Shown here one piece after another: positions 21,121 through 29,871 of a stretch of 64,000 nt of DNA. Both the position numbers and the translations under genes were made by a program. The DNA is from Salinilacustrithrix sp003476595 (GTDB taxonomy: Bacteria; Actinomycetota; Acidimicrobiia; Acidimicrobiales; Salinilacustritrichaceae): contig CAXAUZ010000009.1 in NCBI GenBank assembly GCA_963972525.1, positions 71,022-135,021 on the forward strand, in the 5' to 3' direction. Each line of letters begins with the position of its first letter. Positions within the stretch are counted from its first letter, which is position 1. The notes below the pieces were generated by a model. The model was given only the letters and a program-made list of their open reading frames with translations. It made no database searches and was not told where the DNA came from.

Positions 21121-22019
21121 GTGGGGCCTCCCACGGAGATGGCGCGGATCTTGCTGTCGAACCACTCACCGGCGACCACGGGCGGTGGGGCATCCGCCGA
21201 GCGGCACGTCGGCAGGCACTCGATGAGCGTGTCCGGGTTGGGCGTCTGGAAGAAGGCGACGCTGAGCCGCCGGGGCCACGGGGGACCGTCCGCCGGGAGC
21301 ACGACGCGGTGCCACGTCGAACGCCACCGGTCGTTGGTCCAGCGGGCCAGGAGGTCACCGATGTTGACGACGAGCCCACCGGGGAAGGCGGGCACCGGAT
21401 GCCACGAGCCGTCCTCGGCCCGCACCTCGAGGCCGGGCACGCCGTCGGTGTGCAGCAGCGTGATCGTGCCGTAGTCCGTGTGCGCACCGCCGCGGGCGGC
21501 ACCGTCAGCCGGGGCCTCGGCCACCGCCGGGTAGTGGTTGGCCCGCATCGTCCCAGGCGAGCGGTCGACCTTGTCGTCGAAGTAGCCCTGGTCGAGCCCG
21601 AGCGCCCGGGCGCACGTGCGGATGACCCGCATCGCGAGGTCGTCGAGCGCACCGAAGGCCTCGCGCCACACCGCTTCGAACGCCGGGTCGTCCGGCCAGA
21701 CGTTGGTGTCCTCAAACCGGGACGCCGCGAAGTGCTCGGAGAGGTCGGGCGGGGTCACCTCGCCGTGGGCCAGGGACTGCACCTCACCACCGACGACGGT
21801 GTAGCCACGCTGGAGGCCGTCTCTCGGTCGCGGGACCGATTCCTTCACTGCGAGCGGGCTGTCGAAGAAGCGCAGCGTGCGGTCGGTGAACCATTCGAGG
21901 AGCGTCGGGTCGATGCCGTGGCCGACGAGGCCGAAGAAGCCCACCGACCGGCACGCCCGGTCGATCGCGGCGGGGGCGTCGGGTGACGACAGGTCGACGG
22001 CCGGGATGGTCAGCGTCAC
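21117..22019 (-). CDS. Isopenicillin-N-synthase-like non-heme Fe(II)/2-oxoglutarate oxygenase, 300 aa
   Basis: Paralogue of the neighbouring 20086-21120 gene. DIOX_N signature IPAVDLSS and GFFGLVGHGID; Fe ligands His180-x-Asp182 (GGAHTDYGTITL) and His237 (RSTWHRVV); Arg-x-Ser in RRLSVAFF. The start GTG at 22019 overlaps the stop of the Rieske gene (GTGA). Two such enzymes in tandem could act on different positions of one substrate or form a heteromeric pair. The family's usual length is 300-350 residues, so it is complete. Confidence 0.85.
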   Translation of the reverse strand: MTLTIPAVDLSSPDAPAAIDRACRSVGFFGLVGHGIDPTLLEWFTDRTLRFFDSPLAVKESVPRPRDGLQRGYTVVGGEVQSLAHGEVTPPDLSEHFAASRFEDTNVWPDDPAFEAVWREAFGALDDLAMRVIRTCARALGLDQGYFDDKVDRSPGTMRANHYPAVAEAPADGAARGGAHTDYGTITLLHTDGVPGLEVRAEDGSWHPVPAFPGGLVVNIGDLLARWTNDRWRSTWHRVVLPADGPPWPRRLSVAFFQTPNPDTLIECLPTCRSADAPPPVVAGEWFDSKIRAISVGGPT

Positions 22020-23053
22020 GGCGCCACCAGGTCGGCCAGGATCCGGCGGTAGGCCAGGCTCAGGCGGTCGTTGCGTGTGTGGACCTCGATGCGGGGATCC
22101 AGCGGCAACCGGCCGTCCGGGTACGACTCGAGCACGGCGAGGTCCTCGTCGAGGACCAGGTCCTCGAACTCGATGGACTCCTTGATCTTGAGCTCGTCGC
22201 CGGCGAAGTCGTTGCGTGCCATGACCTTGAACACGATCGACCGATGCGCGTCCACCGGGAGGCAGGAGAAGAGGATGGACAGCACGCCGCCGGTGAGCGG
22301 GAACGTCAGCCGCACGAGGGCGGTGGTGGACGCCACCACCTCCTTGTGGAGGTGGTGCTCCTGGACCAAGGGGTGCTCACCGGTGGCGACGAGGGGGTCG
22401 TCGTGGTTGCGGTACGGGGTGACGTAGGTCGTGGAGGCCCGCCAGCCGTCGCGCACGACCTTGTGGGGCGGGAGGTAGGCGTCGTCGGCCACCCCGAAAG
22501 TGCCGGTGTGCACCGTGGGGAGGTGCGTGGCGTCCAGGAAGTTGTCGGTGAGCTGGAAGGCGCCGGCCGTCGTGGCTCGCGGTTCGTTCCAGCAGCGGTC
22601 GAAGCCTGCGTCGTCCCACTCGGGGAACGATGGGATGTCGTGGACCGGCTCCTCCGGGGCGAGCCACACCATGCCGTAGCGCTCCTCGAGGCGAGCCGGG
22701 CGCTCCACCACCGCTCGGCTCGGGACGGCGCTGCCCTCGCCGAGCGCCGGCACCGACGTGCAACGGCCGGTTCCGTCGAACGTCCAGCCGTGGTAGCCGC
22801 ACTGCAGCACCTCGCCACAGATGGTGCCGATGCTGAGGGGCGCCAGGCGGTGCGGGCACCGGTCGGCGAAGGCGGCCAGGCCGGAGTCGAGACGGGCCAG
22901 GACCCAGTCCCGCCCGAGGACGCGGACGGGCACGGGCGCGTCGGTGACGTCGTGGGACATCGCCACCGCGTACCAGGCCCGCTCCAGCCCGCTGCTGTCG
23001 TTGGCAACCCAGTCCGGGCCGGTGCCGTGGTCGCTGGTCGTCGCATCGGTCAT
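22016..23053 (-). CDS. Rieske non-heme iron oxygenase, alpha subunit, 345 aa
   Basis: Ring-hydroxylating or N/O-demethylating oxygenase. The Rieske [2Fe-2S] ligands are Cys66-x-His68 (RCPHRLAP) and Cys85-x2-His88 (CGYHGWTF). The catalytic iron site is Asp174-x2-His177-x4-His182 in DNFLDATHLPTVH. The length and DNFLDATH motif match the VanA/GbcA-type and caffeine N-demethylase-like group. Such enzymes need a reductase to deliver electrons; no reductase gene is present in the window. It lies between transporter permease genes and two IPNS-like oxygenases in one operon, separated from the permease stop by 19 bases. Confidence 0.85.
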   Translation of the reverse strand: MTDATTSDHGTGPDWVANDSSGLERAWYAVAMSHDVTDAPVPVRVLGRDWVLARLDSGLAAFADRCPHRLAPLSIGTICGEVLQCGYHGWTFDGTGRCTSVPALGEGSAVPSRAVVERPARLEERYGMVWLAPEEPVHDIPSFPEWDDAGFDRCWNEPRATTAGAFQLTDNFLDATHLPTVHTGTFGVADDAYLPPHKVVRDGWRASTTYVTPYRNHDDPLVATGEHPLVQEHHLHKEVVASTTALVRLTFPLTGGVLSILFSCLPVDAHRSIVFKVMARNDFAGDELKIKESIEFEDLVLDEDLAVLESYPDGRLPLDPRIEVHTRNDRLSLAYRRILADLVAP

Positions 23054-23072
23054 GGGATCTCCGGAGGTTCTC

Positions 23073-23945
23073 TCAGGTGGTGGCGCGCTGGAACGGCTCG
23101 CCGAGCGCCAGCGGGGCGCGGCTGGCCCGGCCGCGCACGACCAGGGCAGCGAGGGTGATGAGGTACGGGAGCGCGAGGAAGAGCTCGTAGGGGACCGCCG
23201 TCGCCTGGCCCTGCAGGCGAAGCTGCAGGGCGTCGCACAGCCCGAAGAGCAGCGCGCCCGCGAGGCACGCCCAGGGCCGCCAGCGCGCGAAGACGACGAG
23301 GGCGAGGGCGACCCAGCCGCGACCGTGGGTCACGTTCTCCAGGAAGAGGCCGAGCGGCCCGCAGACGAGCGCGGCACCGCCGAGGCCGGCGAGCACACCG
23401 CTGACCACGGTCGCTCCCGTGCGCAACCGGTCGACCCGGTAGCCAAGGGCATCGACGGCGACGGGAGCGTCGCCGGCGGCGGTGAGCGCCAAGCCGAGGG
23501 TCGTCCGGGTCAGCACGAACCAGGCGAGGGCGAAGAGCGCGATCGTCAGCAGCACGAGGGCGTCCATGCCGATGCGCTCGATGCGGGGCGGGACCGTTCC
23601 GATGCCGAAGATCGTGCGGAAGAGGTAGGTGGTCGCTGCCGTGCACAGCAGCGTGATGCCGAGGCCGGCCACCATCTGGTTGGCCTTCACGTGCACGACG
23701 GCGAGCGAGAGCACGAGCCCGACCAGAGCGCCGGCTGCGGCGCCGGCGACGAGGCCGACCCACGGGGAACCCGTCTCGTTGGTGGCCAGGTAGCCGCCGA
23801 GGGCGCCGCTGATCATCATCCCCTCGAGCGCGAGGTTGAGCACGCCTGCCCGCTCGTTCACGAGGCCGCCGAGCGCAGCGAGGGCGACGGGGACGGCGAG
23901 GCGGAGGGCGGCGCTGAGCGTCGCCACGGTGAGCACGGCGTCCAT
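23073..23945 (-). CDS. ABC transporter permease, nucleoside/BMP type (NupQ-like), 290 aa
   Basis: Hydrophobic protein with about eight to nine transmembrane helices, starting MDAVLTVATLSAALRLAVP. The segments LVNERAGVLNLALEGMM and GLGITLL are hallmarks of the second permease of BMP-family importers, which take up nucleosides. The start ATG shares one base with the stop of the other permease (TGATG at 23943-23947). It acts with the ATPase and lipoprotein upstream in the same operon. Confidence 0.88.
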   Translation of the reverse strand: MDAVLTVATLSAALRLAVPVALAALGGLVNERAGVLNLALEGMMISGALGGYLATNETGSPWVGLVAGAAAGALVGLVLSLAVVHVKANQMVAGLGITLLCTAATTYLFRTIFGIGTVPPRIERIGMDALVLLTIALFALAWFVLTRTTLGLALTAAGDAPVAVDALGYRVDRLRTGATVVSGVLAGLGGAALVCGPLGLFLENVTHGRGWVALALVVFARWRPWACLAGALLFGLCDALQLRLQGQATAVPYELFLALPYLITLAALVVRGRASRAPLALGEPFQRATT

Positions 23946-25057
23946 CAGGTCCTCCACCGTCGGTAGGCGAGCGCATCGCCGCAGACGACGAGCACGACGA
24001 CGAGCGCCTGCAGCATCGACACGGCCGACACGGGGAGCGCGAAGTCGCGCTGGGCCGACTCGGCGCCGATGAGCATCGCCGAGAGCAGGACGCCGGAGAC
24101 CACGACGCCCACGGGGTGCAGGCGCCCGACGAGCGCGACGGTGATGGCGGCGAACCCGAAGCCGGGGCTGAGCCCCTGGATCAGCCGGCCCTGCACGCCC
24201 GCGACCTGGATGTAGCCGGCGATGCCGGCGAGACCACCGGACAGCAGCAGCACCCGGGTGGCGATGCGGGCGGCCGGCAGCTCGTTGGCCTCCAGCGCCT
24301 CGCTGTTGTGGCCCATGGCGCGAACCCGGAAGCCGAACCGGGTGCGCTGCAGGACCAGCCACGCCACCGGGGCGACGACGGCGGCGAGGAGCACGCCGAC
24401 GTGGAGGCGGACGTCGCCGATCACCGGCAGCTCGGCCCCGCCGAGCACCCGGCTCTGCGGGAGGATGCCGGCGGGGTCCTTCAGCGGAACGCGCACCGCG
24501 TACGCGAGCAGCGCCTCGGCGACATAGACGAGGAGGAGCGTCGAGATGACGACGCTGGCCCCGAACCGGTTGCCGAACCAGGCGGCGAGCCCGGCCCACG
24601 CGGCGCCGGCGACCGCACCCATGGCGATCGACGTCACGATGAGCACGGGGCCGGGGAGCGACCCGGCCGGCCCGGTCGCCCACGCCGTGGCCGCGGTGGC
24701 ACCGACCAGCAGCTGGCCCTCGGGACCGATGTTGTACACGCGGGCCCGGTAGGCGAAGGAGAGGCCGACGGCGATCAGGACGACCGGGCAGGCCCGGGTG
24801 AGCGTGTCCCGCCATCCGAAGCGAGAGCCCGTGACGCCCTCGACCATCGAGCGGTAGACGTCGAGCGGCGGGTGGCCCTCGACGGCGATGACGATCGCTC
24901 CCACGAGCAGGGCGATGACGACGGCACCGACCGGGACACCGAGGGCGCGGCCCGCACGGCGCCGCCGGGATGCGGTCGCCGGCGGCACCGGCGTGGGATC
25001 GGGTGCAGGGGGCGGCGGCGCCACGGTGGTCGGCGGCGCGCTCACGACGTCGGTCAC
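23945..25057 (-). CDS. ABC transporter permease, nucleoside/BMP type (NupP-like), 370 aa
   Basis: The N-terminal 40 residues are Pro/Ala-rich and cytoplasmic, then come about nine transmembrane segments. RARVYNIGPEGQLLVGA and MGHNSEALEANELPAARI are typical of the larger permease in this family. GTG at 25057 overlaps the ATPase stop (GTGA), and the C-terminus overlaps the next permease by one base. Together the two permeases form the membrane channel of the importer. Confidence 0.88.
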   Translation of the reverse strand: MTDVVSAPPTTVAPPPPAPDPTPVPPATASRRRRAGRALGVPVGAVVIALLVGAIVIAVEGHPPLDVYRSMVEGVTGSRFGWRDTLTRACPVVLIAVGLSFAYRARVYNIGPEGQLLVGATAATAWATGPAGSLPGPVLIVTSIAMGAVAGAAWAGLAAWFGNRFGASVVISTLLLVYVAEALLAYAVRVPLKDPAGILPQSRVLGGAELPVIGDVRLHVGVLLAAVVAPVAWLVLQRTRFGFRVRAMGHNSEALEANELPAARIATRVLLLSGGLAGIAGYIQVAGVQGRLIQGLSPGFGFAAITVALVGRLHPVGVVVSGVLLSAMLIGAESAQRDFALPVSAVSMLQALVVVLVVCGDALAYRRWRT

Positions 25058-26577
25058 GATGCGACCTCCAGGTGTTCCTCGCCGGTCATGGCGAGGCCGA
25101 TGGCCAGGCGGTCGTAGGGCGGGTGGAAGGGTCCGACCAGCCGGCCCCCGGACGCGACGAGGATCTCGTCGGCCACCTCGAACAGCTCGTCGAGCTCAGA
25201 ACCCATCCAGACGACGGCAGCGCCGGCGGCCGCACGCTCGAGCACCCGGCGCGACACCCCGGCGGCGGCCTCCGGGTCGAGGCCCCGGGTGGGGTGGCAG
25301 GCGAGCACGAGCCCGGGGTCCCCGTCCAGCTCCCGCGCCAGCACCACCTTCTGCGCGTTGCCACCGGACAGGGCGCTCGCCGGCGTGCTGGGGCCGTTGC
25401 CGCGCACGTCCCAGTCGGCCAGGCGGGGGGCGGCCTGGCGCCGGCGGTCACGGCGGCTCGGCAGCCACCGGGGCAGCCGGCCGAGGTGGACGTTGTCGGC
25501 GAGGTCCAGGTCGCCGACGAGACCCCACCGGTAGCGGTCGGAGGTGATGTAGGCGATCCCCGCCTTGACCCGCTCGGCCGGGGTGCGCAGGACGGTCGCC
25601 TTCCCGTCGATCTCGATCGTGCCCGATTCGGCGGTGAGGCGTCCGGCCAGGGCGCCCTCGAGCTCGGCCTGCCCGTTCCCGTCGACGCCGGCGATGCCGA
25701 GCACCCGCCCGGGAGCGACCGCGAACGAGGCGGACCGCAGCCCACCGACCGTGAGCCCGTGTACCGCCAGGCGCGCCGGCACGCCGGAGTCGCCGGTGAA
25801 GCGCGGCCGGGCGACGCCGCGGTCCGCCGGCGCATCGTCGCCGACCATGAGGCGCGCCAGCTCCTGCTTGGTCCGACCGGAGACCGGCTCGTCGTGCAGC
25901 ACGGTCCGTCCACTGCGCAGGACGGTGACCCGATCCGCAGCGGCGGACACCTCGGCCATCCGGTGCGTGACGATGAGGACGCAGCGGCCCTCGTCGGCGA
26001 GCTGGCGGCACACGTCGAGCAGGCGGGTCGCCTCGGCATCGGTGAGCATGGCCGTGGGTTCGTCGAGGACGAGCACCTGCGGATCGGCATCGAGGGCGCG
26101 CAGCACCTCGAGGCGCTGCTGCTCGCCGACCGAGAGCTCCCCGGCCGGCGTACCAGGCCGGACCTTGAGCCCGTACCGGTCAGACAGCGCCCGCAGGCGA
26201 TCCTCGGCCTCGTCCCGCCGGGGCCGCAGCCGTCGCAGGGGCCGGGCGAGGGCCAGGTTGTCGGCCGCGTCCAACGTCGGCACCAGCGTGAAGTGCTGCT
26301 GGACGATCGCCACACCGTGCTGCCGGGCGGCCTGCGGGTCGAACCGGTCGACCCGCAGACCTCCCACCACCACCTCACCCTCGTCCGGGCGGTCCAGGCC
26401 GGCGAGGATCCGCATGAGCGTGGACTTCCCGGCACCGTTCTCACCGAGCACGGCGTGGACCTCGCCCTCGCGCACCTCGAGGTCGGCGGCGCCGAGCGCC
26501 ACCACCGGGCCGAAGCGGCGCCGGACGCCGACCATCAACACGCTGGTGCGCCCACGGGAGGCGGTGGAGGTGCTCAC
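25054..26577 (-). CDS. ABC transporter ATPase with two nucleotide-binding domains, nucleoside/BMP type (NupO-like), 507 aa
   Basis: Two ABC domains in one chain, as in sugar and nucleoside importers. The first has Walker A GENGAGKST, signature LSVGEQQRLEVLRAL and Walker B VLVLDEPTAML; the second is degenerate at Walker A (GVDGNGQAE) but keeps ALSGGNAQKVVLARE and LACHPTRGLD. One active and one weak site is usual for this group. GTG at 26577 overlaps the lipoprotein gene stop (GTGA). It powers uptake of the ligand caught by the BMP lipoprotein. Confidence 0.88.
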   Translation of the reverse strand: MSTSTASRGRTSVLMVGVRRRFGPVVALGAADLEVREGEVHAVLGENGAGKSTLMRILAGLDRPDEGEVVVGGLRVDRFDPQAARQHGVAIVQQHFTLVPTLDAADNLALARPLRRLRPRRDEAEDRLRALSDRYGLKVRPGTPAGELSVGEQQRLEVLRALDADPQVLVLDEPTAMLTDAEATRLLDVCRQLADEGRCVLIVTHRMAEVSAAADRVTVLRSGRTVLHDEPVSGRTKQELARLMVGDDAPADRGVARPRFTGDSGVPARLAVHGLTVGGLRSASFAVAPGRVLGIAGVDGNGQAELEGALAGRLTAESGTIEIDGKATVLRTPAERVKAGIAYITSDRYRWGLVGDLDLADNVHLGRLPRWLPSRRDRRRQAAPRLADWDVRGNGPSTPASALSGGNAQKVVLARELDGDPGLVLACHPTRGLDPEAAAGVSRRVLERAAAGAAVVWMGSELDELFEVADEILVASGGRLVGPFHPPYDRLAIGLAMTGEEHLEVAS

Positions 26578-27635
26578 TCGCTGACTTCGAAGGGCACGAC
26601 GAGCTCGCCGGACTCGACCTTGGCCAACTCCTCCTCGTAGATCGCCATGGCCTCGGGTGAGATCTCGCCCTCCAGCTCGGGGTTGATGGCGATCTCCATG
26701 CCGCCCTCGGCGAAGGTGATCTCGTAGTACGGCGCGGGGTCGACGTTGCCCGCGACCGCGTCGGCGACCATCTCGCGGAACACCTGGTCGAGGCGCCACA
26801 CCGTGCTGGTCAGCACGACGTCGGGGGCGAGCTCGGACATGTCGCCGACGTAGCCGGTGACGTAGCCGCCGGCCTCCTTGGCGGCCTCGATCTGGCCGAG
26901 GGTCGGGCCCTGGCCGCAGCCGATGAACATGTCGGCGCCGCCGTCGACCTGGCCGAGGGCGGTCTCCTTGCCCATCTGCACGTCGTTCCAATCGCCGACG
27001 GCCAGGTACGTGCCGTCCGCATCGGGGTTGACCAGCTGGGCGCCCTCGACGAAGCGCTGGAACATGTTCTCGCAGACCGGGATGTCGAAGCCGGCGGCGC
27101 CGGCGGCGATGTCGTTCTCTGCGGCGCCGGCGGTGAGGATGCCCTGCAGGTACGCGGCCTCGTGGAACGGCTGGGCGTAGTCGGCGACGTTGCCGCTGGA
27201 GTCCCCGAAGCCGCCGGCGTAGGCGAACAGCACCTCGGGGTAGTCGGGGGCCAGCTTCTTGATCGCCTCCCCGTAGTTGAACGAGTGGCCGACCACCACG
27301 TCGTAGCCGTCCTCGGCGTAGGCCCGGGTGGCCCGCTCGACGTCGGCGTCGGCGACGCTCTCCTGGTAGGCGAAGTCGGCGATGACGCCCTCTTCCTTCA
27401 GCGCCTCGGCCCCGTCGTAGGCGGCCTGGTTCCACGAGTAGTCGTTGACCTGGCCCGAGAGGATGATGGCCAGGGTCGGGAGCTCCTCGGAGGCGGCGCT
27501 GCCGGTGGCGGTCGCCTCCTCCTCGGCGACCGCATCGACGGCTTCCGCGTCGTCATCCCCGCAGGCGGTGACGAGCAGTGCGAACGACGCCAGGCTGGCG
27601 GCGATGGTACGTGTGCAACGTTTTGTTGAAGCCAT
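26574..27635 (-). CDS. BMP-family (PnrA-like) substrate-binding lipoprotein, 353 aa
   Basis: Signal peptide with lipobox LLVTACGDDD (Cys near residue 25), acidic linker, then a periplasmic-binding-protein fold: LAIILSGQVNDYSWNQAAYDG, YDVVVGHSFNYGEAIKKLA and GNVADYAQPFHEAAYLQGI. BMP proteins bind purine nucleosides in the studied examples. It opens the operon ATPase-permease-permease-Rieske-oxygenase-oxygenase. The start ATG at 27635 has no Shine-Dalgarno close by, and codons 3-7 overlap a copy of the cluster operator (27615-27629), while a hairpin lies just upstream. Confidence 0.88.
   Translation of the reverse strand: MASTKRCTRTIAASLASFALLVTACGDDDAEAVDAVAEEEATATGSAASEELPTLAIILSGQVNDYSWNQAAYDGAEALKEEGVIADFAYQESVADADVERATRAYAEDGYDVVVGHSFNYGEAIKKLAPDYPEVLFAYAGGFGDSSGNVADYAQPFHEAAYLQGILTAGAAENDIAAGAAGFDIPVCENMFQRFVEGAQLVNPDADGTYLAVGDWNDVQMGKETALGQVDGGADMFIGCGQGPTLGQIEAAKEAGGYVTGYVGDMSELAPDVVLTSTVWRLDQVFREMVADAVAGNVDPAPYYEITFAEGGMEIAINPELEGEISPEAMAIYEEELAKVESGELVVPFEVSE
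27615..27629. promoter_or_regulatory. Candidate cluster operator, copy 1 (TCAAC-N5-GTTGC on minus strand)
   Basis: Minus-strand TCAACAAAACGTTGC, one mismatch from the dyad TCAAC-N5-GTTGA found at four other operon starts. It overlaps the first codons of the BMP lipoprotein gene, a position where a bound repressor would block transcription. Confidence 0.55.
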
Positions 27636-27638
27636 GGA

Positions 27639-27678
27639 GGCGCAACCTACGAAGGCGTTGTTCCCCTCCGGTTGCGCC
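27639..27678 (-). promoter_or_regulatory. Hairpin in the leader of the BMP operon
   Basis: Perfect 9-base arms GGCGCAACC (27639-27647) and GGTTGCGCC (27670-27678) with a 22-base loop. In the minus-strand transcript the 3' arm ends four bases before the ATG, and the loop holds GGAGGGGAAC, the only Shine-Dalgarno-like stretch. It could be an operator or an RNA structure affecting translation. Confidence 0.4.
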
Positions 27679-27736
27679 GATGTCACATGGCAGCGACCGG
27701 AACCTGTCGCCGATCTGACCTGCGCTCCCCGGCGCG

Positions 27737-28882
27737 TCAGGAGCCGGCGAGTGCCGCTTCGTGCGGCTCCCGGCCGACGATCGCCCGGAAGCTCACCGGG
27801 TCGGTGACGCCCTCGGTGCACAGGAGCACCACCGTGGCATCCTGGCCGAGCTCGGGCACGTGGCCGACCACCGACGTGAGGCCGGCGAGCGTGGCCGCGC
27901 CGCACTCACCGCAGTCGAAGCCGAGGTCGGCCAGGGTGCGCAGTGCAGTGGCGCAGGCCTCGTCGGACACGGTGGTGAATCCGTCGAAGCGGTCCATGAT
28001 CGCGGGCAGGGCGGTCTGTGACGCCAGGCCGCAGTTGAGCCCGGCCATGATCGAGCGATGGGGACCGGGCACCTCGACCACGCGACCGGCTGCGACCGCA
28101 GCCTGCACGCAGGCGGCGTCATCCGGCTCGACGCCGAGGATGAAGGGGGGTTCCCCCACGTCGGCGGGCAGGCCGGCGGCAACGGCGGCGCCGAAGGCCC
28201 CGACGCCGAGGGGGACGACGACGGCATCCGGCACCGAGTCCAGCTGCTCGTGCAGCTCGTGGAGGATGGTGGCGTAGCCGTCACCCACCCACCGGGGGAT
28301 GTCGGTGTACCCGGGCCAGGAGGTGTCGGAAATGACCAGCCACTCGTCGCCGCAGCCGGCAGAGACCCGGATGGCGTCGTCGTAGGTGCCGTCCACGACG
28401 GTGACGGTGGCACCCTCGCCTTCGATCGCCGAGATGCGCGCATCGACCGTGCCGGCCGGGACGTAGATGTGGCACGGGAGGTCCAAGATGGCCGCCATGC
28501 GAGCGACGGCTCGGCCGTGGTTGCCGTCGGTGGCCGCGGTGAGGCCCATCGGGCGCAACGGCTGCAGGGCACGGCGGAGGACGTCGAAGGGCTCACCGTC
28601 GAGATCGACGTCAGCACCACCCGTCCTCTCCAGCCGATCGAGGACCGCCCGGTGGACGGCCCACGATGCGCCGAGCATCTTGAACGCCGGGAGCCCGAAC
28701 CGCTCGCGCTCGTCCTTCACCAGCAGGCGACCCACGCCGGCGGCGCGGGCCGCAGCCTCGCCGAGGTCGACCAGGGGGCTCGCCGAGTAGCCCGGCAGGC
28801 TGCGGTGGAAGCGCAGGTTCGCGCCGTCGTCGCCTGCGGCCTGGGTCGGGCGACGGCGCGGGTTTGCAAGGTAGCGGCTCAC
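27737..28882 (-). CDS. Diaminopropionate ammonia-lyase-like PLP enzyme, 381 aa
   Basis: Fold type II PLP enzyme. The segment GLPAFKMLGASWAVHRAV contains the expected PLP lysine (Lys68), and TAATDGNHGRAVARMA, LGVGAFGAAVAAGL and GLNCGLAS match diaminopropionate ammonia-lyase (YgeX/DpaL) rather than plain threonine dehydratase. Such enzymes release ammonia and pyruvate from 2,3-diaminopropionate. A ygeX gene also occurs in the E. coli cluster with ssnA and xdhD, homologues of which are in this window. GTG at 28882 overlaps the deaminase stop (GTGA). It is the last gene of the THI5-like transporter operon. Confidence 0.85.
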   Translation of the reverse strand: MSRYLANPRRRPTQAAGDDGANLRFHRSLPGYSASPLVDLGEAAARAAGVGRLLVKDERERFGLPAFKMLGASWAVHRAVLDRLERTGGADVDLDGEPFDVLRRALQPLRPMGLTAATDGNHGRAVARMAAILDLPCHIYVPAGTVDARISAIEGEGATVTVVDGTYDDAIRVSAGCGDEWLVISDTSWPGYTDIPRWVGDGYATILHELHEQLDSVPDAVVVPLGVGAFGAAVAAGLPADVGEPPFILGVEPDDAACVQAAVAAGRVVEVPGPHRSIMAGLNCGLASQTALPAIMDRFDGFTTVSDEACATALRTLADLGFDCGECGAATLAGLTSVVGHVPELGQDATVVLLCTEGVTDPVSFRAIVGREPHEAALAGS

Positions 28883-29871
28883 GCCGGAACCCCGGCCCAC
28901 GCATCGATCTGCGCAACACCGGCGGCCACGAGCTCGAGCGGTGCGCCGGAGCCCTCGAGGGACGCCCGGGCGATGTCGGCGAGCTGGTCGTCGGTGATGC
29001 CGAGCACGTCGCGGCACAGCTCGTACTCCTCGAGGATGCCGGGGCCGAACAGCAGCGGGTCGTCACCGTTGATGGAGCACCGGATGCCGGCCTCGAGGAG
29101 CAGCGGCAGCGGGTGCTGCTCGATGGTGGGCACGACCGACAGCATGACGTTGGACGTGGGGCACACGTCGAGGACGATGCCACGGTCGGCGATCTCGCGC
29201 AGCAGCTCCGGCTCCTCCACGGCCCGCACCCCGTGCTGGATGCGGTCGGCACCGAGGGCGTGGATGGCGCCCCGGACCGACGCCGGGCCCTCGAGCTCAC
29301 CGGCGTGCGGCGTGCGCAGCAGGCCGGCAGCCCCGGCCCGGGCGAACTGGTCGGCGAAGAGCTCGGGCGGGAACCCGACCTCGTCGTTGTGCAGCCCGAA
29401 GGACACGATCGGCGCGCCGGAGGCGTGCAGCGCGAGCGCGAGGGCGGTCACCCGCTCGGCATCGTCGTCGCCGTAGGTGCGGTCGAGGGCGGCCATCCAA
29501 CCCACGCCGATGCCGAAGTGCGCGCCGGCCTCGGCTCCGAAGGCCACGAGCATCTCCCAGATGCCGTGCTCGCTGCCCAGGCGCTCGATGTGGTGCCCGG
29601 CGTAGAACGACGGCTCGACCCACACGCAGCCCGCCAGCGCGGCGTCCTCCACGACCTCGAAGACCATCCGACGCAGGTCGTCGGGGGTGCGCATCACCTC
29701 GCAGGCCGCCACGTAGGTGCTCGCGAACTCCGTGAAGGTGCCGTAGCCGCGGATCTCGGGGACGGGGATGCCGTCCCGGGCGCAGAGCTCGCGGAGGGTC
29801 TCGGGGCGCATCGCTCCCTCGAGGTGCACGTGCAGGTGCGCCTTGGGGAGCGCTCGCAGGTCCCGGCTCAT
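28879..29871 (-). CDS. Adenosine/adenine deaminase family hydrolase, 330 aa
   Basis: Zinc-dependent deaminase of the ADA family. The metal-binding start is AHLHVHLEGAMR (His12, His14, His16), followed by LRTPHAGELEGP with catalytic Glu, RIQHGVRAVEEPEL, CPTSNVML and INGDDPLLFG with the catalytic Asp pair. It removes an amino group from a purine or similar ring; adenosine versus adenine versus an aminopurine analogue cannot be told from sequence alone. ATG at 29871 overlaps the permease stop (ATGA), placing it in the THI5-like transporter operon, so its substrate is probably what that importer brings in. Confidence 0.85.
   Translation of the reverse strand: MSRDLRALPKAHLHVHLEGAMRPETLRELCARDGIPVPEIRGYGTFTEFASTYVAACEVMRTPDDLRRMVFEVVEDAALAGCVWVEPSFYAGHHIERLGSEHGIWEMLVAFGAEAGAHFGIGVGWMAALDRTYGDDDAERVTALALALHASGAPIVSFGLHNDEVGFPPELFADQFARAGAAGLLRTPHAGELEGPASVRGAIHALGADRIQHGVRAVEEPELLREIADRGIVLDVCPTSNVMLSVVPTIEQHPLPLLLEAGIRCSINGDDPLLFGPGILEEYELCRDVLGITDDQLADIARASLEGSGAPLELVAAGVAQIDAWAGVPA

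Noticed and set aside
22071..22427. 118-codon plus-strand frame inside the Rieske gene
   Set aside because: Shadow of the minus-strand Rieske oxygenase, which has all cofactor ligands.
24970..26640. Long open frame on the plus strand opposite the nucleoside ABC transporter genes
   Set aside because: It is the antisense shadow of the two-domain ATPase gene, whose Walker and signature motifs are intact; the antisense product is low-complexity and lacks a ribosome binding site.
27639..27735. Purine riboswitch before the BMP operon
   Set aside because: There is one simple hairpin but no conserved purine-aptamer junction or loop-loop sequences.
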